From positions 620,001 to 684,000 of the forward strand of contig JABELC010000014.1 in NCBI GenBank assembly GCA_028455995.1: 64,000 nt of DNA, written 5' to 3'. Origin of the DNA: Scleromitrula shiraiana (lineage: Eukaryota; Ascomycota; Leotiomycetes; Helotiales; Sclerotiniaceae). The position numbers were made by a program, and so were the translations under genes. The notes below the pieces were generated by a model. The model was given only the letters and a program-made list of their open reading frames with translations, was not told where the DNA came from and did no database searches. Positions 1-10,857 of the stretch are shown here, in pieces. Positions within the stretch are counted from its first letter, which is position 1. Each line of letters begins with the position of its first letter.

Positions 1-648
1 CCATCATGATATCCAGAGATAATCCCAAAGCAGATGAATACCATCTGCCTTCTATCATCTGCCTTCTATCATCTGGATCAACTCAGATGATATAGTGTTT
101 CAGAGACCAGATATGCAACAAAATAATCTATTGATATCATCTGAACTACCAATACTCTAAAATGAAATATTGCTATCTGTGGTCTGAAGAGCTTCGGATG
201 AGATATTGGTTAGGGAAATTAGGCAAGATGAGATAGATATAACAATGATGCGGAAATGCCGAAAACAGGTAAATAATGACTGAATTGGAAGCAAGCTGAA
301 CCTTCTGAAAAGCGGGCACTATCATGGTTCATATCGATTTATAGAGAGCTACGGTATTTAGAACGAAGTCATTATATCTTCTTCAGGAGTTAATGTATTT
401 TTAATTATCTCTCATTGCACGGGTGATTATAAGGACATACAAAAGTCACATTAATTTCACGATATACTTGCTAAATTGCACAGATGTAGGACTTGGGTTT
501 TTTTAAAAAAAAAAATAGAATTGAGAAATGACTTACCAGACTCCAACTCCTCACCCATGAAAGAATCAATCCAACAAAAGAAAGAGAAAAGAAAAAGAGA
601 GGAAAAAAGCCACAGAGAAAACAGCGCGAAAGAAAAAGCGAGACCAGA
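1..648. other. Intergenic, no gene seen
   Basis: No convincing coding frame. A short direct duplication of CATCTGCCTTCTAT lies near 44-75. A canonical splice-donor string on the minus strand (ACTTAC at about 529-534) sits downstream of the first gene and could mark a 3' UTR intron, but nothing confirms it. Confidence 0.5.
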
Positions 649-1551
649 TCAGAGCCAGTCACGCGCCTCCGCCTCAGCAAGCGCAATCTGTCTCCCATGC
701 TCCCTCGCCATTTCTATGTCCTCTCTATGCCACTCCGCAATCATAGCCTCATACTCCACTTCCCATGCGTGTCTATCATTATCGAGCATGAGCCGCTCAA
801 GAAGATAAACCGACTCGAGGAGTGCGATATCCTCAGCGTCATCGAGCACGCGAACGCGCCGAATAGTGGCCAAGGCTGGAGGAGTAGAAGGAATAGAAAT
901 AGGGCTGGCATAGCGAGCAGAAGAAATGGGAGTAGAGGGACCGGCAGGAGGAACACCAGGAGTTGGTGGAAGAGAGTACCACACTTCGGATTCGGAGTCC
1001 GAGCCCGAAAAGTAGCTATAGGATCCCTCCGAAGAAGACTCGACAGAGTCAATATCCGCCACGCTGTCAGGACCCACAGGTTGAAGCCCCCAAGGCATCC
1101 CGGGCATATTGTGGTAGTCGCGCATTGTATCACCTCTGATTTGCAATACAAGTCCGGAAACCGAAGCCTGGAGCGAGCTCAAGGTCTCGGAATCGAAGGT
1201 GCGAAAAGGGATGCGAGGAGAGTCGACAGTCTCAGAAAACTCGTAATATCTGGAAGGTTCAGTAGGAGCAATAGCAGACCGGCTGCTTTCGCCCTCCCGA
1301 AATCTCTCAGTCATCTCGAGAATCGCATCGACGGCCGCAAGATGGTCCCACGCCTCAATATTCATCGCGGCGATCTTAGCGTTAAGATCGTCGGATGAGG
1401 ACGAGGAGAGGGATGGAGCGGGGATACCGCCAAGGTCGAGGAAGCTGTCAATGTGGTCGAGTTGAGCGATGATGTCGGAGGCGGAAAGGGAAGGGGTTCG
1501 AGATGAAGACATGGTGGATGGAGATGACGACGATGAAGACGATGAAGACAT
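649..1551 (-). CDS. Ser-rich acidic hypothetical protein, 300 aa
   Basis: Unrecognised protein. The longer open frame extends upstream to 1776, but the ATG at 1551 is preferred because the residues before it are hydrophobic and read like untranslated sequence, whereas the protein from 1551 starts MSSSSSSSSS followed by a regular low-complexity then helical layout. Residues 1-60 are Ser-rich. The middle (about 150-200) is acidic with Ser/Asp/Glu runs and prolines. The C-terminus (about 240-300) is charged, rich in Glu/Arg/Ala and probably helical. No signal peptide, membrane segment or catalytic motif is visible. It is probably a lineage-restricted cytosolic or nuclear protein. A donor-like site about 115 bp past the stop leaves open an unrecognised 3' exon. 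Confidence 0.6.
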   Translation of the reverse strand: MSSSSSSSSSPSTMSSSRTPSLSASDIIAQLDHIDSFLDLGGIPAPSLSSSSSDDLNAKIAAMNIEAWDHLAAVDAILEMTERFREGESSRSAIAPTEPSRYYEFSETVDSPRIPFRTFDSETLSSLQASVSGLVLQIRGDTMRDYHNMPGMPWGLQPVGPDSVADIDSVESSSEGSYSYFSGSDSESEVWYSLPPTPGVPPAGPSTPISSARYASPISIPSTPPALATIRRVRVLDDAEDIALLESVYLLERLMLDNDRHAWEVEYEAMIAEWHREDIEMAREHGRQIALAEAEARDWL

Positions 1552-2030
1552 GGTCGAAAAGTGGGTGGTGATTGATGGAGATGATATCGTCACTGGAATC
1601 TTGGTTTGGCTGAGAGTCTGGTGGGAGTTCAAAGTCAAAGGCAGGATGGTAGTGAAGATAAGATATCTGGATGAGGAGAAAAGAATAGAACGGGGTATGC
1701 ATTGAGTATATATATCCGCTACAGCTATAATGTTCAGTATTAGTGTTGCATTTTCTATCATGCGAGAACAATACACCTAATGCTGGTGTACTTTGCCAAA
1801 TAGTATGAAGAAAGACACAAGGGCATTGTTCTCGAAATCTTTATTCCCAAACTTCAAATAAAGAACACTACAGCGATAACTTAGTCCGTTCTCTTTGTTT
1901 GATTGTGTGCAAGTTATGAAAACCAAGTATCACTTGCATTGTGCCATTCTTTAGCTTTGATGTGTCGTATGAGATCCTAATCATACTCGACTTTCATGAA
2001 AAAAATCCCCAAAACACCCATATACACCAA

Positions 2031-3078
2031 TTAGACATTCTGGACAAGTGAGGGCAGCGATTCCATAATCGTTTCCACAGCCCACTTGAGCGTAGTACCC
2101 AAATCAACATCAAGCCCATCTTGACATTGAATGCCCCTTTCACCGACAACATCTCTTTTCAAAGACCCCTCGACATTCTCATCTTCAAACATCCACTTAT
2201 GATCCTCAACATAATTCGGCCAAACAATCTTATCAACATACCCAGGTGGATCTTCCCAAAATCCCTCAAGAGTTACATATCCACTCCGCGCTTCTCTCCT
2301 CGCCTTCGCCTTAGCATAACTTACTCGAAGAAATAACTTCAAATCAATTTGTGATTGAACTGATTCCATGGATTTCGAATATAGTAGGAACCCATCGAAT
2401 ATGCAAAGACTGAGTGGATTATTCGAGTCTCTCAAGATCCCGTGACCGGGGTTTCCGGGTTGTGTCCATTCTTTCACCTGAGATCTGAGTGATTCGATTA
2501 CGGTTTCCGAGATAGGACACTCGCCGACAGAATTTTGGTCTTGGTATGAATCGATGTTGGGCTATTTAGATGATGAGTAAGTGCTTGTCTATTTGAGTCC
2601 AAAGCACAGTTTTCTGATCTTGGTGACGTGATTCAACATCATATCAAATCAAGTTGAGAATGGCGGTACGAACAGGAAATGTACCATCCTTACGGATGTG
2701 TTCGAGGGAGTGGACTATATTTGGAATATTTAATGATTCTGCGCAGTCCCAGTCCACTAGGTCATGTTTCTTTGGTAGTCTAATATGTTGTTAGTATGTG
2801 TTTCGAGGATGAATAGAGGGATTTAAACATGTTCTAGATCTACACTTGAATGGCTTCGAATATATATATATATATATATATATGTAACTTGATACATGGA
2901 AGGATGGTGTAAATAAGAAGGAAGTCATTACTTACTCTTCTTCAGGACGATAAAAATCATCTTCATGGAGGATGAAAGTATTTGGAAAGATATCTCGTAA
3001 TAGACGACTGAGTGTTGTTTTACCACTTGATGATGATCCACTGATTCCAACTATGACAGCTTTATGAGAACTTGCCAT
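2031..3078 (-). CDS. NRK1: Nicotinamide riboside kinase (3 exons, 259 aa)
   Basis: Phosphorylates nicotinamide riboside to NMN in NAD+ salvage; cytosolic. Exons on the minus strand are 3078-2936, 2779-2674 and 2561-2031, which join in frame. The N-terminus has a Walker A P-loop GSSSSGKT (residues 14-21) within VGISGSSSSGKT, then HEDDFYRPEEE, the substrate-binding region of uridine kinase-like NRK enzymes, and VDWDCAES. Exon 3 carries DQNSVGECPISE, then CIFDGFLLY at the end of the core strand and the R-x(3)-R lid region (AKARREARSGY). Length is close to yeast Nrk1 (240 aa). The first donor GTAAGT and its acceptor are clear. The second donor (GTTCGT at 2673) is weaker and was chosen to keep frame and give TFP-PNIDSYQDQNSVGE. 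Family assignment is confident; the exon 2/3 junction less so. Confidence 0.85.
2853..2883. repeat. (AT)n microsatellite inside NRK1 intron 1
   Basis: A run of alternating A and T of about 28 bp inside the 156-nt first intron of NRK1. A similar (TA)n tract lies at about 3240-3262 in the promoter region between NRK1 and the aminotransferase gene. Confidence 0.85.
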
Positions 3079-3740
3079 GATGATGAGTAGTTATTGATAA
3101 TATTCATGAATAAGTATATCCCAGATGGAGAAGATATCAAAATATATGTAGAGCTTAGTCAGAATATCTAGTACTAGACGCTTGGGCCACCCACTAAAGT
3201 GACGAATTCACCCGATATCAGGAGATATCAGGAGATATCAGATATATATATATATATATATCATATCATATGGATTTTTAGACCCATAATCATGGTAAGG
3301 GTCACGGTAGAGAAAACTTCAAATGTCTTTGTATTATGATTCTGCTATGTTATAGATGCGTAATAATTTGGAGTAAGTCGTCGATATTGGGAATATTAGA
3401 ACTTAGATACGTGATGTTGTAATTGTATTCTGGATGTTGATGCGTTCCTTTCCTCTTTTGTGTATTTATTGCCCTTATTGCCCTTCTTTGGAGTTGATGT
3501 CAACTTCTCACTTCACACTTCCCAATAAGTTACTCCGAATTAATACCGAGCAAACCCCAGACCGTGCTCGAGCCCTGCCAATCGGAAGCTAGCGACAGTT
3601 TTCTGGGGTTCTCACTCAAAACAACTTGCTTGGCCATCTTCTTTCTATACAAATATTTAGTTAACAGTCTGTCGGGTATTACATTCATTGATTTGAATCG
3701 TTTTATCCTTTCACCTCACAATCCATACAATCATATCAAG
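3079..3740. promoter_or_regulatory. Divergent intergenic promoter, NRK1 / aspartate aminotransferase
   Basis: These 662 bp separate two head-to-head genes and must hold both promoters. They contain a (TA)n tract (about 3240-3262) and a triplicated AGATATCAG motif just before it. No specific transcription factor site can be assigned with confidence. Confidence 0.5.
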
Positions 3741-5296
3741 ATGCTTTCAACCGCCAGATTAGCCAGTAGGCGAGCCATTACTCGTGGCATTGCTGCTAGA
3801 AATTGTATTGCCATCAGACAAGCTTCCACATGGGCTGATGTACCTCAAGGACCTCCAGTACGTATATATCTAAAGACGCGAGGAAATTGCGGTCAATGCT
3901 AATTGTTTATAGGATGTAAGTGATTGAATTATGCTACATAACGATTTAAGTTTCTAATTACAAATTGAAATGTGCAGGCCATTCTAGGTATGAGTCAAAA
4001 ATGGGAGAACTTGCTTTGTGTCTTTTTCTGAGAAATTTGTAGGTATCACCGAGGCATTCAAAGCAGACGGCTTTCAAGAGAAGATCAACTTAGGTTTGTA
4101 ATACCAATTCACTTTCTGCATAATGTAGCTAACTTCTGAATTTAGGTGTCGGCGCATACAGAAATGACCAAGGCAAACCTTTCGTTCTCCACTCCGTTCG
4201 AGCCGCAGAAGAGAAAATCATACGATCGAAACTTAACAAAGAATATGCTGGTATCACGGGTATACCGGAATTCACCAAGGCTGCTGCTGTTCTCGCATAT
4301 GGTAAAGAATCAAGTGCTCTCGACCGTTTAGTCATTACTCAATCCATCTCTGGAACCGGTGCTCTCCGAATTGGTGGAGCTTTCCTTCAAAGATTCTACC
4401 CAGGCGCAAAGAAGATTTACATCCCAACTCCATCATGGGCAAACCACGCTGCAGTATTCAAGGACTCTGGCCTCGAGGTTGAGAAATACAGATATTATAA
4501 CAAGGACACCATTGGTCTTGATTTCGAGGGTATGATTGCAGACATTAAGGCTGCACCAAAGGGAAGCGTTTTCTTGCTCCACGCATGTGCGCACAACCCA
4601 ACTGGTGTAGACCCAACCGTTGAACAATGGAAACAAATCAGTGATGCCGTCAAGGCCGGAGACCATTATGCTTTCTTCGATATGGCTTACCAAGGTTTCG
4701 CTTCTGGTGATACCGACAAGGACGCTTTCCCAATCCGCCACTTCATCGAGCAAGGACACAACCCATGTCTCGCTCAATCATTCGCCAAGAACATGGGACT
4801 TTACGGTGAACGTGTTGGTGCATTCTCTATTGTTTGCGCCGATGCTGATGAGAAGAAGCGTGTTGATTCTCAAATCAAGATTCTTGTTCGTCCTCTCTAC
4901 TCTAACCCACCTGTTCACGGTGCACGTATCGCCTCCAAAATCCTCAACGACAAGGCTTTGAATAAAAAATGGCTTGGTGAGGTCAAGGGAATGGCTAACC
5001 GTATCATCAACATGAGAGCTTTATTGAAGAAAGAACTTGAGAATTTGGGATCAAAGCACGACTGGAGTCACATCACTAGCCAAATCGGCATGTTCGCATA
5101 CACTGGTTTGACCCCTGAGCAAATGGACAAATTGGCTAAGGAGGTGAGTTATAATCTGAAGATTCCAAACAATATTCACTGATCAAAATATTAGCACTCC
5201 GTATATGCCACCAAGGATGGTAGAATCTCAGTTGCAGGTATCACATCTGCAAATGTTAAAAGATTAGCTGCTGCTATTCACGCTGTTAAGCCTTAA
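3741..5296 (+). CDS. Aspartate aminotransferase, mitochondrial type (6 exons, 426 aa)
   Basis: PLP enzyme exchanging aspartate/2-oxoglutarate with oxaloacetate/glutamate in the malate-aspartate shuttle. Exons: 3741-3857, 3913-3915, 3978-3987, 4043-4093, 4146-5143 and 5195-5296. The N-terminus (MLSTARLASRRAITRG) is Arg/Ser/Ala-rich and lacks acidic residues, as expected for a mitochondrial presequence. The mature part begins WADVPQGPPDAILGITEAF, the conserved start of this class. Other signatures are LGVGAYRNDQGKP, HACAHNPTGVDP and SFAKNMGLYGER with the PLP lysine at K275. Length matches the family. The split of PPDAILG over four exons is remarkable: exon 2 is only GAT (Asp) and exon 3 is 10 nt, each flanked by its own donor, branch-like and acceptor sequences. 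Confidence 0.93.
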
Positions 5297-5576
5297 ACGA
5301 TGTTTATATATCGAATAAATTTGGTTGTAATTTGGGGAATATACAGATCTCATTTATTCTAGACCCTAGATATCGGAATTTCAGATAGACATACTTCCAA
5401 TGTATGATATCGTGCTCGAAACATCAAAATCTTTGCTCAAATTTATGGTTCATTATAACATACATTATAACATAATGCTCGTATATATCGTGATTCATAA
5501 TTCGTTCTTCAATGTACCCAAGTAACATATTGGTATACTATACAAGATAACACAAACGAAGCCATCGCTCACCACC

Positions 5577-6658
5577 TCACCCCCTCAACCTCTCCACATC
5601 CCTCCTAACCTCCTCGACCTCCCCCCTCAACCCCCCATAAACCCTCGCAATCTCCCTCATAACCTTCTCCTTCGCGCCCCCATCCTCCCGTCCCACCCCA
5701 TACCCCCAGAGTTCCCTCTCCTTCCCCCTCCCCCTCTCCCTCAACCGCTCCCTTCCCATTCTTAACTCCCTCACATAATTCCCCAACGCCTCGTTCGTCC
5801 GCTCATCGTAGATTATCTTCTCCCCCTTATAGTACCGTTCTTTGAGCTCGAGCGCTACCGCTTGCGCGGTGAGTGAGAGGTGCGTTATTTTGGATATGGT
5901 GTGCCGGGTTAGGGGACCGTGTTTTTGACGTTCTAGATGTTGGATTATTAGGGTTGTGGCGAGGGTGGAGAGGGTTAGGAGGTGCGTTGTGAGGGCTGTG
6001 AGGGTGGTGTGGGAGGTGTATAAGACGTGACGTTTTTGGGGGAGGGAAGATTGTAGAGCGAGGGTGGTGGGGAGGAGGAGGGGGATTTGCCGGTGCAAAA
6101 ATGAGGGGTTTGTGCTGGGGTGGAGGATTCGAGAGAGTGCGAGGGTGGTTTGGTGGAGGTGGGTGGATAGCAGGGTGCTTATTTGGGGTAGGTATGTTGC
6201 TAGTTTTTGGTATTCGGGTGTGGATTGTAAGAGGGTCGTTGATTCGGATGAGAGAGATGCATGGGAGAGTTGAGCGGTTAAGAGAATTATGAGTTCGATT
6301 ATCTCGGGTGGTAGGGTCTTCTGAGAAGGTGGTGCTGGTTGTGAGGTTCTAGTTCGTGGCTTATTTGAAGTGAGTGCAGGAGGTGAAAGAACTAATGAAG
6401 ATAGAGATCCAATTAGAATCTTTGATTTAGCAACTTCGATTCGAGCAGTTTTCAAGGCCTAGAGAATCGAATTAGTAAAATCAACGAGGGAAATCGGAGG
6501 AGAGTGAAGAATACTGCAGATGTAGCATCCCGCTCTTTTTGCGCGGAATGGTTTTTGGTGGATCCATTTGGATTCAGGATCTCGGTGGATAATTTTGCAT
6601 GTAGAGCTGCAAATTTGGGATTGTTTTGCAGAATAGAGTTATCGATTGGAGGTAGCAT
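5577..6658 (-). CDS. Conserved fungal helical protein of unknown role (2 exons, 341 aa)
   Basis: Exon 1 is 6658-6515 (48 codons) and exon 2 is 6458-5577; the intron starts GTATTC and ends CTCTAG, phase 0. The start at 6658 gives MLPPIDNSILQNNPKFAAL, which reads like a conserved N-terminus, rather than the upstream ATG at 6706. The protein is mostly helical. The middle (about 90-230) is rich in Leu, Thr, Ser and His, and the C-terminal 110 residues are strongly charged (RERLRERGRGKERE) and could form a coiled coil ending in EVEEVRRDVERLRG. No enzyme motif or membrane segment is visible, and I do not recognise the family. Codon use in exon 2 is unlike exon 1: C-rich, then very G-rich toward the stop. 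Confidence 0.75.
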
Positions 6659-6890
6659 TTTGGTTTTATTTTGTATTGAGAGGGAGGATAATATGAAGGA
6701 AGGCAAGGCTTTGTTTTTGAGCGAGGCTGAGAGTCTTCAATTGTGAAGCTAAATTACTTGTAGATCTACAGGCGGTGTGTGACTATCCATGGATAACTTT
6801 CCAGACCTACCTCCAACGTCTGACCTTATATTACTGAATTTGTTCACTCCTTCCAATAATTGTTTACTATTTATTATATATCCAGTCAAT

Positions 6891-7475
6891 ATGTCTCTAC
6901 ATCTCGAAGATCTCCCATTTGACATCCGCCATCAAATTTATCTCCAACTCATCAGATCTCCAACGCGCAAAATAGAAGTGCACACACGTATTGGCCATAT
7001 TGCACCGGAGGAGATTCGTGACTACTATTGTCTCCTCAAAATCTCCAGACAGATTCGAGATGAATTTCTTGACATAATCTTCATTCAAAGCACATTTGTT
7101 TATTTTATATATATTCTCAATAGTTTTCATCCACTAAACCTTCCAAAATTTCCTCAGAGGATTCGTGAAATCGATGTGGATTGCAATATGTCCTCTCATC
7201 TTCAAAGGTTACCATCATATCTTTTGAATATATTGAGAGAAATTCCTCGAACCGTGACTGAGAAACTGGTCATCAATTTTGATCTTAACAAGTTGAACTT
7301 GACAACCCTTGTATTTCATTCTGTGGCATGGGATGATCCTAGAGTGATTCGAGGATTAGGTTTATATGATTTGAAAAATTTGAAAGAATCAGGAGATATC
7401 CATTTTGATTCGAAAATTCCTCTCAATACCAACAAATGCGAAAGGGGCCAGTTCAAATTTGTTGGGTTCAAATGA
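6891..7475 (+). CDS. F-box/2EXR-like small protein, 3' end probably frameshifted
   Basis: The frame from 6891 encodes MSLHLEDLPFDIRHQIYLQL, matching the LP-x-(E/D)-(I/L)R-x-x-I start of fungal F-box-like and 2EXR proteins, then a Leu/Ile-rich body, 194 aa in all. An upstream in-frame ATG at 6789 would add 34 hydrophobic residues and is less likely. The frame stops at 7475. The neighbouring +1 frame stays open to 7626 and still reads like protein (SNEFAVRFYNQMM, LCYGKGVKFEDVF). No intron consensus joins them, so a small frameshift near 7405-7475 or a natural shorter C-terminus are both possible. It is AT-rich and lies at the edge of an accessory region. Confidence 0.5.
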   Translation: MSLHLEDLPFDIRHQIYLQLIRSPTRKIEVHTRIGHIAPEEIRDYYCLLKISRQIRDEFLDIIFIQSTFVYFIYILNSFHPLNLPKFPQRIREIDVDCNMSSHLQRLPSYLLNILREIPRTVTEKLVINFDLNKLNLTTLVFHSVAWDDPRVIRGLGLYDLKNLKESGDIHFDSKIPLNTNKCERGQFKFVGFK

Positions 7476-7626
7476 ATTTGCTGTTCGTTTTTATAACCAG
7501 ATGATGACTCTTATGTTTGATCAACTACCACCAAGATGCGAATCCTGGATGAGTGGGCGTTTGTGCTATGGAAAGGGCGTCAAATTTGAAGATGTTTTTA
7601 CAATTAATGGAGCTGCTAGTAATTGA
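7476..7626 (+). pseudogene. Possible out-of-frame 3' remnant of the F-box-like gene
   Basis: This stretch continues as an open, protein-like frame overlapping the end of the preceding CDS in a different phase (about 7405-7626). It may be the original C-terminus, separated by an indel. It has no start context of its own. Confidence 0.35.
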
Positions 7627-8083
7627 TGAGGTAAAGTTACCTGTATGTAGCTGTTATGTCGTTGTTGCTAATGCATTGTAGATGTTGTTCTACTTGGGAG
7701 ATTTTGCATTTCTAAGTCTTCGGCATCTTGATTATTACTCATCTTATCATCAAAAATGAAACCATATACAGACATTTTCTATGATACTCCAATACTCATG
7801 GGTTGTCTTGATTATCTTCTTCAAGATTGCCTTTCACTCACCCCTTTTTTTTCACATTCGAGAATGTTACCTCGAGAAAAGTGTATAAGTTCTTACCTCT
7901 CGAACCCTCTGCCTTGGTAATTTCTCAAAGATACTCAAAAAGTATTTACAGTATTCTGTTTGGAAGTTTTCACGGATACATCTTTTCAGGACTTGTTCTT
8001 CAATACTGTCTACAATCCTTGAACTGTTTATTTAAATTTACTCTTGTTCATACTTCATTCTTGACCCCGCTACCCATTCAATT

Positions 8084-8350
8084 ATGTCACCGCAGACTGC
8101 TCCACAGCAATGCACTACGTGTATAGCTACAAAATATCGGTGTCACCGTTGTTGTGAATTAGAGTATCGAAAAAGTGGCGCCTGCTGCTTTACCTGCGCA
8201 GATTGTTCAACTGTTCCTGCCATCGATCCACTTGTGAATGAAACAACTGGGCTATGTCGCAATTGTGATTCACTTACAGTCTCGTTGGTTTTAGTGAGTT
8301 ATGCAATATCGTCCTCGAATCAATGCTCGCTCCAACTAATAATGACATAA
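8084..8350 (+). CDS. CxxC-rich small protein, copy A of a tandem family
   Basis: Unrecognised. It starts at ATG 8084 (MSPQTAPQQ) and reads C-x2-C-x6-C-x2-C, a third CxxC (CFTCADC) and a fourth (CRNCD) followed by LTVSL. That spacing suggests zinc-binding knuckles. An intron probably begins near the end of this frame: a GTGAGT donor at about 8294 and a TTCTACTAG acceptor at 8360 are visible. Beyond it an open frame reads GFYLKVPNRFAWWNIL up to about 8590, which resembles the second exons of sister copies. The exact gene end is therefore uncertain. Three relatives follow on the same strand at 9176, 10480 and 12039. Role unknown; being small, Cys-rich and tandemly duplicated, it could be a DNA- or protein-binding adaptor, but that is inference. 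Confidence 0.5.
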   Translation: MSPQTAPQQCTTCIATKYRCHRCCELEYRKSGACCFTCADCSTVPAIDPLVNETTGLCRNCDSLTVSLVLVSYAISSSNQCSLQLIMT

Positions 8351-9175
8351 CTTCTACTAGGAGTTGCATAGTTATGTGGTAGTTTTGATTATCTAGACTT
8401 TTGTTGTACAAAAGGCTTTTATTTGAAGGTTCCCAACCGTTTTGCTTGGTGGAATATCCTTTTGTTTTCTTGCATATTTTGCTTTGTACTATTTGGTCGT
8501 TGTGGGTGTGTAGGAGATCGGGCCAATTTATTTACCAAAGGTGTCAAGGCTATATGGGTGTATTTCGAGTTGGGCCTGCAGAGCATTTAATTGGAAATTG
8601 CGTACTAGTTTCTGTTGCCATATATTATTCATTGTTTGGCGTTTCCGTATTTTTTGGTAAAGTTGTTTAAGAATTCATGTTTGTGACGAATTCTCTTCTC
8701 TGAGTTATTCAACGCGTTTGAGTAATAACGAATGCCGGGTGATAGTTGGCTAAAAATCTTCTTCATTCGTAGATTTGAACTCTCTTGAGTAAGCGTGAGT
8801 GATACAAATTATTTAAGTTCTTAATTGTACCAGTAGTACTGGGGCAGTCGAGTAATAATGTATGGGCTGTGCGACGCAGAAACATATTCGCAATTATTTA
8901 TCTTCTAAATGGTTTCTCGATGACTAGTTGCTCCCTTGAAGAGGATTGGGTTTTTTACTCGCCAATATTCTGTGATTTTCATGTATTAGATTTAATGAAT
9001 TACTCATGATTGTGTGAAATGAATGGGGTTTATAACCTTCAAAACTTTTGTTCTGAAGCTCAAACTTTACAACAACTTAATCTACAACTGAAATCCCCAA
9101 GAAAGTCTTCTACTTTATTCACCTACGCCATTAACAGATCAAATTTTCATCTTCCTCGCATCATCACTTTCAAAC

Positions 9176-9534
9176 ATGTCGCAGAGACCATGCGTTGTCT
9201 GCCCACCCCCACTCACAAAGTGGTGCAAACGCTGCCTCGAGAAAACAACACACAATGGACAAAAAAGCCTTGCTTGCTAGCGCTGCGGCTTCGTGGTGAG
9301 AGATGATAACTCAGACATAGCTTCACTCGTTAGCATCGCAGATGAGAAATGCGAACTTTGTGATGATAAAACTGTTACTTTTGTAAGTACATGAGAATAT
9401 CTTGTCAGATCGGATTGTTCTAATGTTATTGAAAGACTCTGCGGGAAATAATCGATGGAACTGAGAAGCTTGGTTGCTATAAATTGACGCCCCGTGAAAA
9501 TGGACATTGGGATCAATCGTGGGTTCCCAAGTAG
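9176..9534 (+). pseudogene. CxxC-rich small protein, copy B, in-frame TAG
   Basis: A two-exon structure is clear. Exon 1, 9176-9382, starts MSQRPCVVCPPPLTKWCKRC and ends ...KCELCDDKTVTF before a GTAAGT donor. The 53-nt intron ends GAAAG, and exon 2, 9436-9534, encodes TLREIIDGTEKLGCYKL... to a stop. Joined length would be 101 codons. Codon 35 (9278-9280) is TAG, directly after the first Cys of the third CxxC pair, with the pattern resuming on the other side (RCGFVVRDD). The reading frame is otherwise intact on both sides, so the stop is either a young nonsense mutation, a sequencing error or read through. It shares order and spacing of the CxxC pairs with copies A and D. Confidence 0.55.
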
Positions 9535-10479
9535 CCTGCCCAGAGATGACGGATATGGGTGTCGCGCGTGTGAAGAACTACGAGGGAAGATGCTGTTTTG
9601 TTTTATTATACTTTCAGATTTGCTGAGGGTTCTGGGGGAGATTGAGAGAAGGAGGGTTCTCAATATCAATTCGTGTTGGGGTTAGCTTTTGCATCACAGA
9701 GATAAACATTCTGAGTTTCACGGCTTTTGAAATGGCAAGCCAAATGTTAAAGTATTGAACGAGCGGAATAATAATCGTATTCTTCGTTTCAAGCAAAAAT
9801 CTAATATTGTTTCTTGATGTATTAGTGACCGTTTTAATGATTATGTGAATTTGGAACAGTTTGACCACTTTTCGGGAAGTCCTGCATTATCTTCCCTAAA
9901 GCTTTTTGGATCACAGTACTTTTTACCAGCCATTTCTATGATTTAAAAGAGACCAGGAGGAATTGCGTCACAATAATTATTCTCGGACAATATACTACTC
10001 ATTCATGGCAAGGCTGTGTTATGTTTCCATATATTGTTCTCCAAAGAGTCACATCTACAGTATGCATGGAAATATGCTTCATAGCCCATGATGTCAATGA
10101 TTCACAGACTTCTTTCGACACCTCTTGTTATTCACAGACTATTTTTCTTGGGTATCTGTGAATAATCCTCTTGTCCACAATTACAAACAATGCGAAAATG
10201 GACATAAATATCTTCGAGCTCCTCTGTTTCTCAAGTGCAAAGTCAAGTACATTGATAAAAATCATTTCTGAAATCAGTGTTCAACCACGATTCTGTTTTT
10301 TTCAAGTAATCAATACTATTCAAATTTTTGTCCAGCTCTCATCCTCAAGTTCAGCTCTATCGTCAGCCAAGAAACTCGAAACCAGTCTGTTTTAATCAAC
10401 ATACAGAAGATTGAAGTACTATAGAAAGCTCAACAAGATTATAAGCAATATCTTTTATCTTTAAGAAATCACTTACGAG

Positions 10480-10857
10480 ATGTCGAACCCGGATCACTGC
10501 TGCTATGTTTTTAATTTATGTTATGCCTGCTACAGAAAACATGATGTGATGTTTTACAGATGCCAGCGTTGCATGTCAGGTTCGACATGTGGCGATCCAA
10601 GACGGCCTTTTAAGACATACTTTGCACGTAGCATGTTGCATGTGAGGGATGCCCAAAGACTCACTGTCGCTCCTATGAATGTGGGATTCCGAAAGTTTTT
10701 ATATGTACATGCAAGAACGTCCTCGGTTGTAGCGCGGCGGCCTCGATATGTAGTATGTGTCGTGCAAAAGAAACAGTGCCTGTACCACGAATTCAACAAG
10801 GAACTTGCAGTAATTCCAATCCGGAAATACGTGTCGACGTCTGGTAAGTTGTATTAG
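10480..10857 (+). pseudogene. CxxC-rich small protein, copy C, frame-disrupted
   Basis: It starts MSNPDHCCYVFNLCYACYRK and continues to CQRCMSG in the frame of the ATG at 10480. After about 10580 that frame loses its cysteine pattern. Another frame from about 10635 to 10851 is cysteine-rich and reads ACEGCPKTHCRSYEC, then ICSMCRAKETV, ending next to a GTAAGT donor at about 10851. The coding signal therefore changes frame mid-gene. This could be one copy broken by a small indel, an unusual intron, or a fusion of two partial copies. A possible second exon (NENLSDCNMGAWFF) follows near 10889. Role unknown, as for its sisters. Confidence 0.45.

Noticed and set aside
697..1398. Plus-strand frame of 233 codons
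   Set aside because: Antisense to the 649-1551 gene and rich in Arg, as expected from a shadow frame.
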